Shown here piece by piece: positions 1 to 10,081 of a stretch of 64,000 bases of DNA. The position numbers and the translations under genes were made by a program. Under the pieces are notes generated by a model. The model was given only the letters and a program-made list of their open reading frames with translations. It did no database searches and had not been told where the DNA came from. Position 1 is the stretch's first letter. Each line of letters starts with the position of its first letter. Origin of the DNA: Pseudoalteromonas sp. SMS1 (GTDB taxonomy: Bacteria > Pseudomonadota > Gammaproteobacteria > Enterobacterales > Alteromonadaceae); NCBI RefSeq assembly GCF_021530565.1, contig NZ_JAKGBI010000023.1, positions 1 through 64,000 of the forward strand. The letters run 5' to 3'.

Positions 1-2913
1 TGTCTGAGTGGTGGGTGCTTCAAAACAAGTACTGCTCTGTAACTGCGGCGCAGGTAAGGCCTTCTTATCAATTTTACCATTGGCCGTCATCGGCCATGCG
101 GTCACAAATACAAAGTGCTCAGGCACCATATAGCTTGGTAGTTTGCTATGAAGTGTCTCTTTCAAAGTCGCGATTAACTCAACGTCACTCAGCTGCGAAT
201 TGACGTGCGCGCATAAAACATATGCAATCAGAGAGTTTTGTGCGGATGGCAATACAAGGCTAGAGTTTACTTGGTCGCTACTATTGAGTACTGCTTCAAT
301 CTCCGTCAGTTCAACGCGCAAACCCCGTATTTTTACCTGATGATCGTTGCGTCCTAAATATTCAATGTTTCCATCGACTGAGTACCGCGCTAAATCACCG
401 GTTTTATAGAGTCTCAATGCTGTGCTATCTGACACATTAATCAGCTGAAAGTGTTCGGAGGTTAAGTGCGCCAGATTGAGATACTCACGCGCGAGACAAA
501 TACCACCAATAAACAGCTCTCCTGCTACGCCAATAGGGCACACCTCTCTTTGCGTATTTAAGACATGCAAAGACACATTTTGGATTGGTTTACCTATTGG
601 TACACTGTGTCTTTTACCAAGATCTGCGCAGGCAAAATGACTGACTTCAATTGACGCTTCCGTCGGTCCGTACAAATTGAACACTTGTAAGTGTGGCGAA
701 TGCTTAGCTAGATATTGTACTTCTTCAACTCCTAACGCTTCGCCCGAGCAGAATACATACCGCAATGATGCCGGCATCATACCGGGGTTAATTTGAATAT
801 AGGCGTGCAGCATAGACGGGACAAATTGGACTACGCTCACTTCAAATTCATTCATTAATGCGCATATATAATCAGGGTCTTTATGCCCTTCTGGCTTTGC
901 CAGCAACATCGTTGCACCTTGTCGCAACGGCCAAAATATCTCCCACACTGAAACATCAAAGTTAAATGGTGTTTTTTGCAAAACAATATCGTCGCTATTG
1001 AGTTGATATTGCTTTTGCCCCCATTCTAAGCGATTCACGACAGAGTGGTGTTCAACGGCAACGCCTTTTGGCTTTCCGGTAGTGCCAGAGGTATAGAAAA
1101 TATACGCGAGCCCATCAGCAGAGGCACGGCAAAGAGCTGGAACAGTTGAGAATTGTGCCAAGCGCTGCTTCAACTCTGGCGCATCAAGTAAAGTAATATC
1201 GGCATGACTACCCTCAAAACAGGGTTGCAAATTTCGCTGAGTCAAAATACAACAGAGCTGTGTATCATTAACAATATGATCCAGTCTAGTTTTTGGTAAA
1301 GAAGGGTCTAAGGGTACGTAGGTAAAACCCGCTTTTAGCGTCGCCAAAATAGAAATGACTAACTCAAATGAACGCGCTAAGCTCACACCGATAACGGGCA
1401 CTTCACTGTTTTTATAGGTTTCACTTAAATAGTTAGCGAGCTGATTCGTTACGGCATTTAATTCACCATACGACATGGTTTTATTGTTAAAGATCAAAGC
1501 CGTTTTTTCAGGCGTGTCAGTTGCACGTTGTACAAATGCGTCGTGTATCAGCTGTTCACTCAGGTCAACTTTAGGCCCAATACTCATCTCACTGATGAGC
1601 GCTTGTTCTGATGACGAAATGATTGAAAAGTCACGCACCTTGAGTTCAACGTCAGCCATAAATTGCAAAGTCATTTCGTAAAAACGATTCAGCAGTAAAG
1701 ACGCTTCTTTATCGTTAAAAAATGCTTTGTTAAAATCCATGTGTAACTCGGTGGGTTGCGAATCACCGAACTCCCATACCGTTAAGCTCAATGGAATTGG
1801 GTTATGATGATGGCTTAAATAGTGAACACTGGCGCTTCCATTTCCTATTTCAAAATTACTTTTTAGCTTTAAGTAATTGTATTCTACTTCAAGCGCTGCC
1901 CCCGAATGTCCGACTCCCCCTAACCGCCTAACTAACTCTCCAAATGGATATTTTTGATGTCGGAAATTCCGCCTTTGCCTATCATTGAGTTGTTTCAACA
2001 AGTCGATAAAGCGTGCATCCTTGTCAATGTCAACGAGCATGGGAGACACACTCGTAAACAGACCGATATGCTGTTTGTCATCGTACCGTTTACGATTGTG
2101 TACCGGCATGCCAACAAGCAATTGCGCTTTTTCATAGCTACGACAAAGGCAAGTCGCTAACAATCCAAGAAAAACTTGCGCAAGCCCAACACCACAATGC
2201 TTAGCCAAAGCGTTGAGTGCAGTGTACTTGTCGGACGGAATCGTCATCGACTTGCGGCCACTTGGAATACATTTAGGATCTGCGAAATAACTGCGATAGT
2301 AAGGGGTTAACAAAGGTTCTGGCAAAGCCGTTATTTGCTGCTCCCAATACGCTTTATCTTTAAGGTACTGACTCCCTTCTAAATAAGAAAAGTCATTGGC
2401 GATCACTTTTTTCCAGTGCGTATTTCCCTGTGGCTCTCGTCCACAATAATACTCACCTAATGATTCGATGAGTTTGGCAAACCCCCAACCATCAATCATA
2501 AGATGATGAGCAATGAAGCAATACCAATAATTATTTTCTGAGATTCTTATTAGGTAGGCTTTATAGAGTTCACAGTCATACAATGAAAAACTCGTTTGAA
2601 ATTCGCTATTGACCCAGTTTAAAGCTGTTTCTGGACCCTTTGAATGTGAGGAAAAGTCTAACTCATTCAGCGCTTTGGTTCTTTTGGCAGAAATATACTG
2701 TCGCGGGCCTGTACTCCCCTCTTCAATGCGCAACCCAAAACTTTCATGGTTTTCAATTAAGCATTCATGGGCTTTTTTTAACTTGTCAGGTTCTATATTG
2801 GTGAGTTTTAAAAGTCCACCGATGTTATACATCGGATTGTTGCCATTTTGTATCTGATGTAAATAGATATCCTGCTGAGCCAAAGCCAGAGGGTGCTTAT
2901 CCTTACACTGCAT
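1..2913 (-). CDS. Nonribosomal peptide synthetase, C-A start (3' end off window)
   Basis: I read this frame directly as 971 uninterrupted codons from the ATG at 2913-2911 to the left edge. Residues about 8-430 are a condensation domain with its HHxxxDG motif (HHLMIDG, H136-H137), close to consensus. Residues about 480-955 are an adenylation domain: core A3 is YTSGTTGKPKG (from Y607), A5 is NLYGPTE, and A10 is NGKIDKKALP with the catalytic lysine. A carrier domain should follow outside the window. The protein starts with a C domain and no loading module, so the C domain either accepts a fatty acyl group (starter type) or takes a peptide from another synthetase. The divergent acylase and peptide exporter favour an acylated intermediate. 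A Fur-like box lies about 65 bp upstream. The eight-residue specificity positions, aligned by eye to EntF, read D-V-W-Q-F-S-L-I-E, resembling Ser/Gln codes; the substrate is not certain. Confidence 0.93.
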   Translation of the reverse strand, partial: MQCKDKHPLALAQQDIYLHQIQNGNNPMYNIGGLLKLTNIEPDKLKKAHECLIENHESFGLRIEEGSTGPRQYISAKRTKALNELDFSSHSKGPETALNWVNSEFQTSFSLYDCELYKAYLIRISENNYWYCFIAHHLMIDGWGFAKLIESLGEYYCGREPQGNTHWKKVIANDFSYLEGSQYLKDKAYWEQQITALPEPLLTPYYRSYFADPKCIPSGRKSMTIPSDKYTALNALAKHCGVGLAQVFLGLLATCLCRSYEKAQLLVGMPVHNRKRYDDKQHIGLFTSVSPMLVDIDKDARFIDLLKQLNDRQRRNFRHQKYPFGELVRRLGGVGHSGAALEVEYNYLKLKSNFEIGNGSASVHYLSHHHNPIPLSLTVWEFGDSQPTELHMDFNKAFFNDKEASLLLNRFYEMTLQFMADVELKVRDFSIISSSEQALISEMSIGPKVDLSEQLIHDAFVQRATDTPEKTALIFNNKTMSYGELNAVTNQLANYLSETYKNSEVPVIGVSLARSFELVISILATLKAGFTYVPLDPSLPKTRLDHIVNDTQLCCILTQRNLQPCFEGSHADITLLDAPELKQRLAQFSTVPALCRASADGLAYIFYTSGTTGKPKGVAVEHHSVVNRLEWGQKQYQLNSDDIVLQKTPFNFDVSVWEIFWPLRQGATMLLAKPEGHKDPDYICALMNEFEVSVVQFVPSMLHAYIQINPGMMPASLRYVFCSGEALGVEEVQYLAKHSPHLQVFNLYGPTEASIEVSHFACADLGKRHSVPIGKPIQNVSLHVLNTQREVCPIGVAGELFIGGICLAREYLNLAHLTSEHFQLINVSDSTALRLYKTGDLARYSVDGNIEYLGRNDHQVKIRGLRVELTEIEAVLNSSDQVNSSLVLPSAQNSLIAYVLCAHVNSQLSDVELIATLKETLHSKLPSYMVPEHFVFVTAWPMTANGKIDKKALPAPQLQSSTCFEAPTTQT

Positions 2914-3380
2914 CTTATTGTCGCCCCATAATATTCAAACCGATTAAAAACCGGAACAAACATATTTAAAAACAATCACTTAATTGTTTTCATTATTTTA
3001 TAAAGTGATCGAGACGCTGCGACAACCTAACACGAATACCGTCCTTATTACAGGGAATAACCTACATTAGAACTTCTCAAGTTGCAATATAAATATTTAC
3101 ATAATCAACAAAATAAACCCAGAAAAATTACATTACAATTAAAAAATACCAATTTATTTTTTGTTTTGATAACATCGAAAAGCTCGCTGAATTGTATATT
3201 TTTTAGCTACAACTAAAGGGGTATGATTTTTTTCATTAAAACAATAACTTAAAAAAATAAGCGAGATGAAATTTATGCGGGCTTAATTCGAAGCAGTAAC
3301 AGAGTCATCGCATACGACAATTAGCAAAACACATAAAAATGACTTATTAAATTTAACTTTTTTTGGAAGGAATTATCCAT
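2914..3380. other. AT-rich divergent promoter region, NRPS / acylase
   Basis: These 467 bp separate the divergently transcribed synthetase and acylase genes, and I see no coding sequence in them. Besides the Fur-like box at 2979-2997 there is a weaker Fur-like match (11 of 19) at 3222-3240 on the acylase side. The high A+T content fits a double promoter region, but I could not place -10 and -35 elements with confidence. Confidence 0.5.
2979..2997 (-). promoter_or_regulatory. Fur-like box upstream of the NRPS
   Basis: On the minus strand this 19-mer matches the Fur consensus GATAATGATAATCATTATC at 13 of 19 positions by my hand count. It lies about 65 bp upstream of the synthetase start, a normal operator position. 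The surrounding DNA is very AT-rich, which raises the chance-match rate. Iron repression is an inference. Confidence 0.4.
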
Positions 3381-5834
3381 ATGAGAGGGATTACACCACT
3401 CGTAGTTAGGTTACTGCTATTAATTTTACTTCCTTGTATTATTGCCTATGGCTTTTTTACTTATCACTTTCATAAAAGCCTGCCGCTCACGTCGGGGTCA
3501 GTTCCATCTAATAATATCTCTTCTAACGTTACGATTAGCAGAGATAGTATGGGTGTTCCGGTCATAGTGAGTAAAGAAGACGAAGATGCATTTTATGCGG
3601 TAGGGTATGCGCATGCTCAGGATCGTCTTTGGCAATTGGAGGTTCAAAAACGTTTAATTTCTGGGCGCTTGAGTGAAGTATTTGGTAAACGCTCTGTGAG
3701 TATGGATGCTTTCTTTCGGACCTTAAACCTCAAGTTTAGAGCACAAGAGGATCTCTCGCTGCTCAGTGAACAAGCTCAAATGGCACTAAGCGCTTATTCA
3801 AATGGCATCAATGATTTCATTGCAAACGTAGATACATTGCCGATCGAATTTAGATTGTTGGGCATTAAACCTACACCATGGGAACCTGCAGACTCTTTAG
3901 CATGGGTCAAAGCTTTTGCTCTTAATTTGGGTGGAAATTATCGAGACGAAATAAACCGCCTAGTCATATCGCAGTATCTTTCACAGCAGCAAATAGCTCA
4001 ACTTCTACCAAATTATCCTGTAGATGGTTATACATCTATCGCACAACACACAATAGATACGCAAACGCTTGACCACGTATCTGCACTCAACCACCAATTA
4101 GAAGCCGAGCTTAACATTGGTGGCAAATTTGTCGGCAGTAATGCGTGGGCAGTTGCTCCATTGCATAGTAAATCCGGCGGCGCGCTTCTGGCGACGGACC
4201 CCCACTTGGGCCTCCAGTCCCCCTCTCCTTGGTATATGGCGACGATAAAGGGCGACAACATACATGCTTCTGGCGCAACCCTTGTAGGTTTACCAGTTAT
4301 CGTCTTTGGGAAAAATGAACATATCGCGTGGTCCGCGACTAATCTGATGGCCGATGTTCAAGATTTATTTTTTGAACAGGTCAAAGCTGATGACAAAACC
4401 AAGTATTTACATCAAGGCCAATGGCTCAGCTTTAAAGAAAGGACTGAATACATCGAAGTGCGTCAAGACTTTCCTGAATTTATTCATGGCGCTTTAAAAC
4501 CGGTGAAGGTCAAGGTTAGAGAATCTGTCAACGGACCTATTATCAATGATATATTAAATGCGACAGATTCACCGGCGAGCTTAAGCTGGACGGCACTGCA
4601 CAAAAATGACACCAGCTTCGAGTCACTTTTAAAGTTGAACTATGCGCAAAATAGAACAGAGTTCAGTCGAGCTCTTGATTTGTTAGTTGCACCCGCTCTT
4701 AATTTTTTGTACGCAGATTACAAAGGTAACATTGGCTATCGTGTCGCAGGTAAAATACCCATTCGTTCTGGTTGGGATGGACTACTCCCTGTGCCTGGGT
4801 GGCAAAAGGCGTATCGCTGGACAGGCTATATACCGGGTCCTGCACTCCCATCCACTTTTAATCCAGCGTCCGGTTATTTGGTATCGGCAAATAATAAACC
4901 CACCGATGATACTTACCCTCATTTTATCTCCCATGATTTTGCTCCCCCCACGCGGAGTGAACGTATTTCCCAATTGATACAAAACACTGTGGCGTCAGGC
5001 CAAAAGATCGATTTATCTGATTTTGAATCAATGCAGCATGATACCTATAACAACTCCGCCATTCGATTGCTGGATGTGTTGCTTAAGCAAACGCCCTCAA
5101 ACGACCAACAACGTCAGGCTCATCGCATATTGTCGCAGTGGAACGGCAACATGAGTGCACACTCGGCAGCTCCCACAATATTGAATATCTGGATCAACAA
5201 ACTTAGAAAAGCGCTTGTACGCGATGAACTCAAAGAAAGCTGGAATGATGTTGCCGAAAAGCAATCCTTGAAATACATTGCACAAAATATTCATGAAGAC
5301 ACACTCTACACTCTACTCACTTCAATTCACTCTGCTTGGTGTGACGACATTGCCACTGAATATATTGAAAGCTGTTCGGATATCATAGACGCCTCGTTAA
5401 ATGACGCCCTGTGGGAAGTATATAAAATAACAGGTGAGAGTGATTTGTCTCAATGGAAATGGGGAACGCTACATCATGCCGTGTACAAACATAAACCCTT
5501 TAGCGAGGTTAATTTCCTAAAAGATTACTTCACACCGCAGATTAACAGTGAGGGCTCACCCGATTCAATCAGTGTTGCTGATTATCACTACAAGAAATCG
5601 TCAGGCTACGAACAGTACTTTGGGGCAACCTTTAAGCAGCTATTCGATATGGGGCAACATCAGCAACATTTATTTATGCTGGCCCCGGGACAGTCAGGCA
5701 ACATCGCCAGCGATCACTATGATGACTTGCTCGAACCATTTCATTCAGCCGTTTACCAAAACATGCCGAGTGCCGAAACTTCTGACTTTGAAGTATTGAC
5801 TCTAATCTCGACAAAACAGCAAACTGAGGGTTAA
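3381..5834 (+). CDS. Penicillin-amidase family acylase (Ntn hydrolase, PvdQ-like role)
   Basis: This 817-residue protein belongs to the penicillin acylase/AHL acylase family (S45), which hydrolyses amide bonds to acyl groups after autocatalytic cleavage into two chains. The beta-chain nucleophile is the serine of GSNAWAV (S253), followed by a family-typical LLATDPHL segment. The N-terminal alpha part contains YAVGYAHAQDRLWQLE, also typical. Residues about 5-30 are a hydrophobic export or anchor segment, so it acts in the periplasm or facing it. I chose the ATG at 3381 because GGAAGG sits 10 nt upstream; a TTG at 3363 is in frame but unlikely. The exporter gene starts 5 bp after the stop. By analogy with PvdQ it may deacylate a peptide precursor made by the divergent synthetase. 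A quorum-signal acylase is the main alternative. Confidence 0.9.
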   Translation: MRGITPLVVRLLLLILLPCIIAYGFFTYHFHKSLPLTSGSVPSNNISSNVTISRDSMGVPVIVSKEDEDAFYAVGYAHAQDRLWQLEVQKRLISGRLSEVFGKRSVSMDAFFRTLNLKFRAQEDLSLLSEQAQMALSAYSNGINDFIANVDTLPIEFRLLGIKPTPWEPADSLAWVKAFALNLGGNYRDEINRLVISQYLSQQQIAQLLPNYPVDGYTSIAQHTIDTQTLDHVSALNHQLEAELNIGGKFVGSNAWAVAPLHSKSGGALLATDPHLGLQSPSPWYMATIKGDNIHASGATLVGLPVIVFGKNEHIAWSATNLMADVQDLFFEQVKADDKTKYLHQGQWLSFKERTEYIEVRQDFPEFIHGALKPVKVKVRESVNGPIINDILNATDSPASLSWTALHKNDTSFESLLKLNYAQNRTEFSRALDLLVAPALNFLYADYKGNIGYRVAGKIPIRSGWDGLLPVPGWQKAYRWTGYIPGPALPSTFNPASGYLVSANNKPTDDTYPHFISHDFAPPTRSERISQLIQNTVASGQKIDLSDFESMQHDTYNNSAIRLLDVLLKQTPSNDQQRQAHRILSQWNGNMSAHSAAPTILNIWINKLRKALVRDELKESWNDVAEKQSLKYIAQNIHEDTLYTLLTSIHSAWCDDIATEYIESCSDIIDASLNDALWEVYKITGESDLSQWKWGTLHHAVYKHKPFSEVNFLKDYFTPQINSEGSPDSISVADYHYKKSSGYEQYFGATFKQLFDMGQHQQHLFMLAPGQSGNIASDHYDDLLEPFHSAVYQNMPSAETSDFEVLTLISTKQQTEG

Positions 5835-5839
5835 AAGCT

Positions 5840-7567
5840 ATGAACTTCATTGGCCTATTTGCACAAAAAGCACCCAACCGAGTATTTCTTGCCATCGTTT
5901 TAGGCGCGCTGTCAGGGGTGGCTTATGCGATGATCATCCCACTCGTAATTTCTGTTTTGACACCTGAAACAGGGCAGTTTTCTAAACAACAAAGTGAATT
6001 CGGTACATTGTTCTCTTGGCAAATTTCCCACTTGCGCCATGCACTTATTTTCATTGGTTTATGTGTATTTATCTTGTTTGCCAAAACACTATCACAAATT
6101 ATCTTGACGCGTATCTCATTAGACATTACCACAGATCTGCGCAGGAAAATTTATCACCGAATCGCCAATGCCCCTTTGCAATCAATAGAAAAAGTGGGTC
6201 ACTCTAAATTAATTGCCACCATCACCTCTGATGTGAGGCTAATCGTTGCAGGAGCGAGATTGATCACTGATGTTTTAACGACACTTGTTACACTGTGTGG
6301 CATGCTTTTTTATTTATACTACTTAAATAGCGATGTATTTAAATTTGTGATTATCAGCATTATTTTTGGTGTTATTACTTACCAAGTACCGATGCTAATA
6401 GGTCGGCATTTTTTGGTGAAAGCTCGCGCATATTTGGACGATTTGCATGAGTCAATTAAAGGCCTGGTTTATGGTTCAAAAGAGCTCAAATTGAGCCCTA
6501 AGAAATGTGAAAATTACTTTCAATTGAGCCTTGATCCGGATGAATATAATGTAAGAGATGCCAGTAAAACGGGACAAACGATTATGCGCGCGGCGGTTAA
6601 CTATGGTGATTTAATTTCGTTGCTTGTTATTGGTGCAGTGTCATTTATATTTGTAAACCACTATGCTATATCTAATCATGAATTAATCGCTGTTGTCATG
6701 GTGCTATTATATATTTCAGGCCCTGTTAGTACCTTACTAAACTTTGCGCCTCAATTCGCCAGTGCTAAAATAGCTTTGAACAAAGTAGAATCACTATTTA
6801 ATGTTATTCCACAAGAGCCATATCAAGACGCGCCAGCCAAAAGAGACTGGCAGTGTTTAACATTAAAGGACGTCACCTTTGAGTATGCGCAGCAGACAAA
6901 AAAGAATGACCGACAGTTTTCAGTAGGTCCATTGAACCTGACGATTAACCGAGGAGAAATTACGTTTATTATCGGTGGAAATGGGTCTGGGAAATCCACC
7001 ATGGCTAAATTATTGTCGTTGCACTACCCCGCCTCTTCGGGCCAATTTATATTTGATGATGAAGCTGTTGATGACACCAACCTCATTGGCTTTAGAAAAT
7101 CAATTTCAGCAATTTATACTGACTATTATTTGTTTGACCGACTATTAAGTTGCGACAGTCAAATCTCCGAAGAAAAAGTAAATAGCTTACTGCGCGCCTT
7201 TAAACTAGATAAAAAGGTGACTTACTCAGATGGACAGTTTTCGACACTTTCCCTATCTGATGGGCAAAGAAAGCGTATGGCATTGATTGCTGCTTTAATC
7301 GAAGACACACAATTATATCTATTTGACGAGTGGGCCGCAGATCAAGATCCTGAGTTTAAACACGAGTTTTATGTCAACATTCTGCCTGAGCTAAAACATC
7401 AAGGGAAGGCTGTGATCGTGATATCTCATGATGACAGATACTTTAATGAAGCGGACAAATTGGTTGTTATCGAAAATGGTAATATCAGCAACATTGAACA
7501 AGCTAACGCGCAGAAAAACTACCTTTACGACAGCCAAAAGAAGGTGTTGACCGAAAACTTGGTTTAG
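5840..7567 (+). CDS. Cyclic-peptide/siderophore exporter, ABC type (PvdE/SyrD family)
   Basis: This 575-residue half-transporter fuses an N-terminal transmembrane domain (residues about 1-330) to a nucleotide-binding domain. Walker A is GGNGSGKST (379-387), the signature is LSDGQ (472-476), and Walker B runs into LFDEWAADQDP, a sequence characteristic of the PvdE/SyrD/YojI cyclic-peptide exporter group. The family moves peptides such as ferribactin or syringomycin from cytoplasm to periplasm. It begins 5 bp after the acylase stop with a GAGG-type ribosome site, so the two are almost certainly cotranscribed. The pairing suggests that the transported molecule is the acylase substrate. Transport of an unrelated peptide cannot be excluded. 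Confidence 0.9.
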   Translation: MNFIGLFAQKAPNRVFLAIVLGALSGVAYAMIIPLVISVLTPETGQFSKQQSEFGTLFSWQISHLRHALIFIGLCVFILFAKTLSQIILTRISLDITTDLRRKIYHRIANAPLQSIEKVGHSKLIATITSDVRLIVAGARLITDVLTTLVTLCGMLFYLYYLNSDVFKFVIISIIFGVITYQVPMLIGRHFLVKARAYLDDLHESIKGLVYGSKELKLSPKKCENYFQLSLDPDEYNVRDASKTGQTIMRAAVNYGDLISLLVIGAVSFIFVNHYAISNHELIAVVMVLLYISGPVSTLLNFAPQFASAKIALNKVESLFNVIPQEPYQDAPAKRDWQCLTLKDVTFEYAQQTKKNDRQFSVGPLNLTINRGEITFIIGGNGSGKSTMAKLLSLHYPASSGQFIFDDEAVDDTNLIGFRKSISAIYTDYYLFDRLLSCDSQISEEKVNSLLRAFKLDKKVTYSDGQFSTLSLSDGQRKRMALIAALIEDTQLYLFDEWAADQDPEFKHEFYVNILPELKHQGKAVIVISHDDRYFNEADKLVVIENGNISNIEQANAQKNYLYDSQKKVLTENLV

Positions 7568-7637
7568 GCCTTTATCAACTTATGGGGCGAACCACACAGC
7601 AGCCCCGTTTTGCCCCTATTATTCACAAGGAAAGAGT

Positions 7638-8672
7638 ATGCAGCAGACTAAAATTAGACATTGGGCCCTATGTGGTTTGGCCATGTTAACTGCGTTTAAA
7701 AGTGTATCAAGTCCCCATTTAGAACTCGAAAATAAAGTAAGCACTGCTCAACAGGCCTTAATTCAAGGCGAGCCAAGTCTAGCCCATGCCCTCATAAGTA
7801 AAGTGGGTAGTTCAGAACTATATGAGTTTCATATCTTAGAAATACTCTATTTACTCGAATTAGAAAAAACTTCCGAGGCCATTGCAAAATTAACCGCTTT
7901 CGAAAAGCGATTTTCACAACGCGCCGCCACTTTTTCATTTTCTTCAGAAGCATGGCGCACGATAGGGCACCAATCGAACATCTTTTCAAAACGGCAATAT
8001 TATAAAAAAGCAGTCCAATCGAAAATTAAAGCTGGGATATTAGCACCAGAATCAGGCAGGTATTTAACGATGCAAGCTTCGGCATTCGGCCAGAGCAAAT
8101 CCTATGGGGGAGACGCTAAAAAACAGGCAGAAGTAGTCGAAAAGATCGTTAAAATCAGCAAAAAGTGGGGCTATATCGCGCGTATCAACTTAGCACAAAA
8201 TAATGACGAGTTTGGCTTAGCGCATCAAATTGCACGGCTCGCTCTGGATGAACTGCCAAATGACTTTGATATCTTAGAGCGCGCTGCTCAGTTACAATGG
8301 ACCACAGATAATGACCAACTGGCGCAAGCGTTTTTTGCCAGAGCATGTGATAAAAAACCAATGACCGCAGCTTGGTATCACACGGTTAGGTGGATAAATG
8401 CTTGCTATCAAGTTGCTATTTTTGCTGCGGAAGAAGCACAGAATAAGCAATTAGGTGTGCAGGCCCTTTTGAAACTATTTGAAGAATATCAGTTGCCCAC
8501 CGAGTCCAATTATGAATTGATCACGTTGTACATATCTTTGGCCGAGCCAAGTGAAGTCGCACGTGTTAAGCCTTTACTTCAACACATTATTGAAAGCACT
8601 GACGATGTAAAGTTAAAAACGAATGCTAAAAAGCAGCTGGCTTCAATCAATAATTCGGCTACTACACTGTAA
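7638..8672 (+). CDS. Secreted helical-repeat (TPR-like) protein of unknown function
   Basis: I do not recognise a specific family. The 344-residue product starts with a plausible signal peptide (MQQTKIRHWALCGLAMLTAF...) and then has repeating amphipathic helices rich in Ala, Leu and Glu, for example around ALIQGEPSLAHALISK and LAHQIARLALDELPNDFDILERAAQLQW, which resemble tetratricopeptide units. AAGGAAAGAG-type spacing before the ATG gives a good ribosome site. It lies 70 bp after the exporter gene on the same strand, so it may belong to the acylase-exporter operon and act as a periplasmic partner. The repeat assignment is by eye only. Confidence 0.6.
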   Translation: MQQTKIRHWALCGLAMLTAFKSVSSPHLELENKVSTAQQALIQGEPSLAHALISKVGSSELYEFHILEILYLLELEKTSEAIAKLTAFEKRFSQRAATFSFSSEAWRTIGHQSNIFSKRQYYKKAVQSKIKAGILAPESGRYLTMQASAFGQSKSYGGDAKKQAEVVEKIVKISKKWGYIARINLAQNNDEFGLAHQIARLALDELPNDFDILERAAQLQWTTDNDQLAQAFFARACDKKPMTAAWYHTVRWINACYQVAIFAAEEAQNKQLGVQALLKLFEEYQLPTESNYELITLYISLAEPSEVARVKPLLQHIIESTDDVKLKTNAKKQLASINNSATTL

Positions 8673-8730
8673 AGTCACAGCTACCCGGTTTCAATGTAGG
8701 CAAAGAGTTTGCATTTTTATCTGTCGAAAT

Positions 8731-8771
8731 ATGGCCAGCCGCCCCAATGAACTTTGTGATACGGCGGCCAT
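8731..8771. terminator. Imperfect GC-rich hairpin between convergent genes
   Basis: ATGGCC...GCC and GGCGGCCAT can pair with a 4-nt bulge around a long loop. It lies between the convergent repeat-protein and esterase genes. There is no clear U-tract, so the terminator call is weak. Confidence 0.25.
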
Positions 8772-8784
8772 ATATTTAAAGTGC

Positions 8785-9891
8785 TTAATTCAGTAGCTGA
8801 TGCTGACTGATAAACTGACTCAGTTTAGTCGCAATATCGAGATGTTCCGCACTTGTTGGGTGCCAAATGCACCCTTCAAGTGGTGAAATAAAGGTATGTG
8901 AATACAGTTTTTCAACGCCAAGCGCTTCTAATCTAGTTTTTGCTTCTAAGGTCGCTGGAATAATAAAGTCATAGGGATATGCAGGCCTTGGCATAAACAC
9001 AATTGGTGCATTTGGGTAGCGATAACGGAGCGTATTTGTAAACTCTACCATTGTATCTATCCAGTCGGTTTTTACCGCTTGGATATCATCCCAAGGTTCA
9101 TGAGGCTGAGGGTCGGTACTAAAGTCATTGGTCCCAACTTCTAGCACTATTAAATCAGGGTGCGTATCTTCAAAGCCTTTGTCATCACCAAACACCGCTG
9201 ACACTTTGTCATAGTATGTACGTAAGTCGTGATGGCTGTCATTACCGCTCCAATTGCGAATGAGTCCAAGCCCAGAATACGACACTTGAGTGAAGCTCGT
9301 ATCAAGCTGAGCAGCTGTCAAATATGGAAACGCCATACGTGCATTGCTGCTATCAACAATTTCACGCCAAGTACATTGACGCTTGGTTGACTCGCTGCCA
9401 AAACCCGCGCTAATAGAGTCCCCAATAAACAAAATGTGTGGTTGTTGCTGCCAAATCCCCTCTATACGTCCCTCAGAGCTAAAGCTCAATACCTTTGTAT
9501 TGTTGCTGTAGTTTTCCCAACGTTTGACAATTTCAATTATCACCGGCTTTGAGTCACTTTGCTCGTAAACAAGGTGCTCCTCAAAATTACCATTCGGATT
9601 GGTGAATAAGCGCTTATGCAATTCCCCGTCTACTAGGACGTCAAACTGATCACCAAACCCAGCCATTGTCACTCTTAGAGACTTACCAATCAATTTTGTT
9701 TTTAGCTGCGTACCTGGCCAATTGAACTCAACTTGTCCTTTTCCATAATCTTTACTCACCCTGCCTTCATAAATAATTGCATGGTGCGTCGCTTGATAGT
9801 TCTTTCCAAAGGCTGTGGGAGATATGAAAATACCGCAGATGCTGAGAAACAGTATCAACGCAGAAAACTTCAGTGAAAGTAACCTTAACAT
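8785..9891 (-). CDS. SGNH/GDSL esterase, carbohydrate esterase family 2-like
   Basis: The 368-residue protein has a signal peptide and a two-part layout: an N-terminal beta-sandwich (about residues 35-140) and a C-terminal SGNH hydrolase domain. The nucleophile is S159 in FIGDSISAGFGSE; block III/V residues are visible in VLEVGTNDF and in the C-terminal WHPTSAEH with the catalytic His. This layout and the W-H-P-T ending match CE2 acetylesterases, which remove acetyl groups from polysaccharides or acetylated sugars outside the cytoplasm. It is transcribed towards the repeat-protein gene and away from the response regulator, so it is probably its own unit. The physiological substrate is not determined by the sequence. 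Confidence 0.83.
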   Translation of the reverse strand: MLRLLSLKFSALILFLSICGIFISPTAFGKNYQATHHAIIYEGRVSKDYGKGQVEFNWPGTQLKTKLIGKSLRVTMAGFGDQFDVLVDGELHKRLFTNPNGNFEEHLVYEQSDSKPVIIEIVKRWENYSNNTKVLSFSSEGRIEGIWQQQPHILFIGDSISAGFGSESTKRQCTWREIVDSSNARMAFPYLTAAQLDTSFTQVSYSGLGLIRNWSGNDSHHDLRTYYDKVSAVFGDDKGFEDTHPDLIVLEVGTNDFSTDPQPHEPWDDIQAVKTDWIDTMVEFTNTLRYRYPNAPIVFMPRPAYPYDFIIPATLEAKTRLEALGVEKLYSHTFISPLEGCIWHPTSAEHLDIATKLSQFISQHQLLN

Positions 9892-10081
9892 GTGTCATTC
9901 CTTAATGTTGTTGTATCCGAGACCGTATTTTTAAACGCCAGTATGTCGTAATGCGCTACCCGCTCACATACCGCTACAACACTATCCATAACAACCACAG
10001 TCACCCTACGGTTTGAAATATTTTCATACTACGTAAATCTACTCACTCCATTACCGTGTCACTATTGTAAAGACAAGAACA

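Noticed and set aside
1475..2857. Several plus-strand frames of 68-82 codons
   Set aside because: All are shadows of the minus-strand synthetase, whose domain motifs are in frame throughout.
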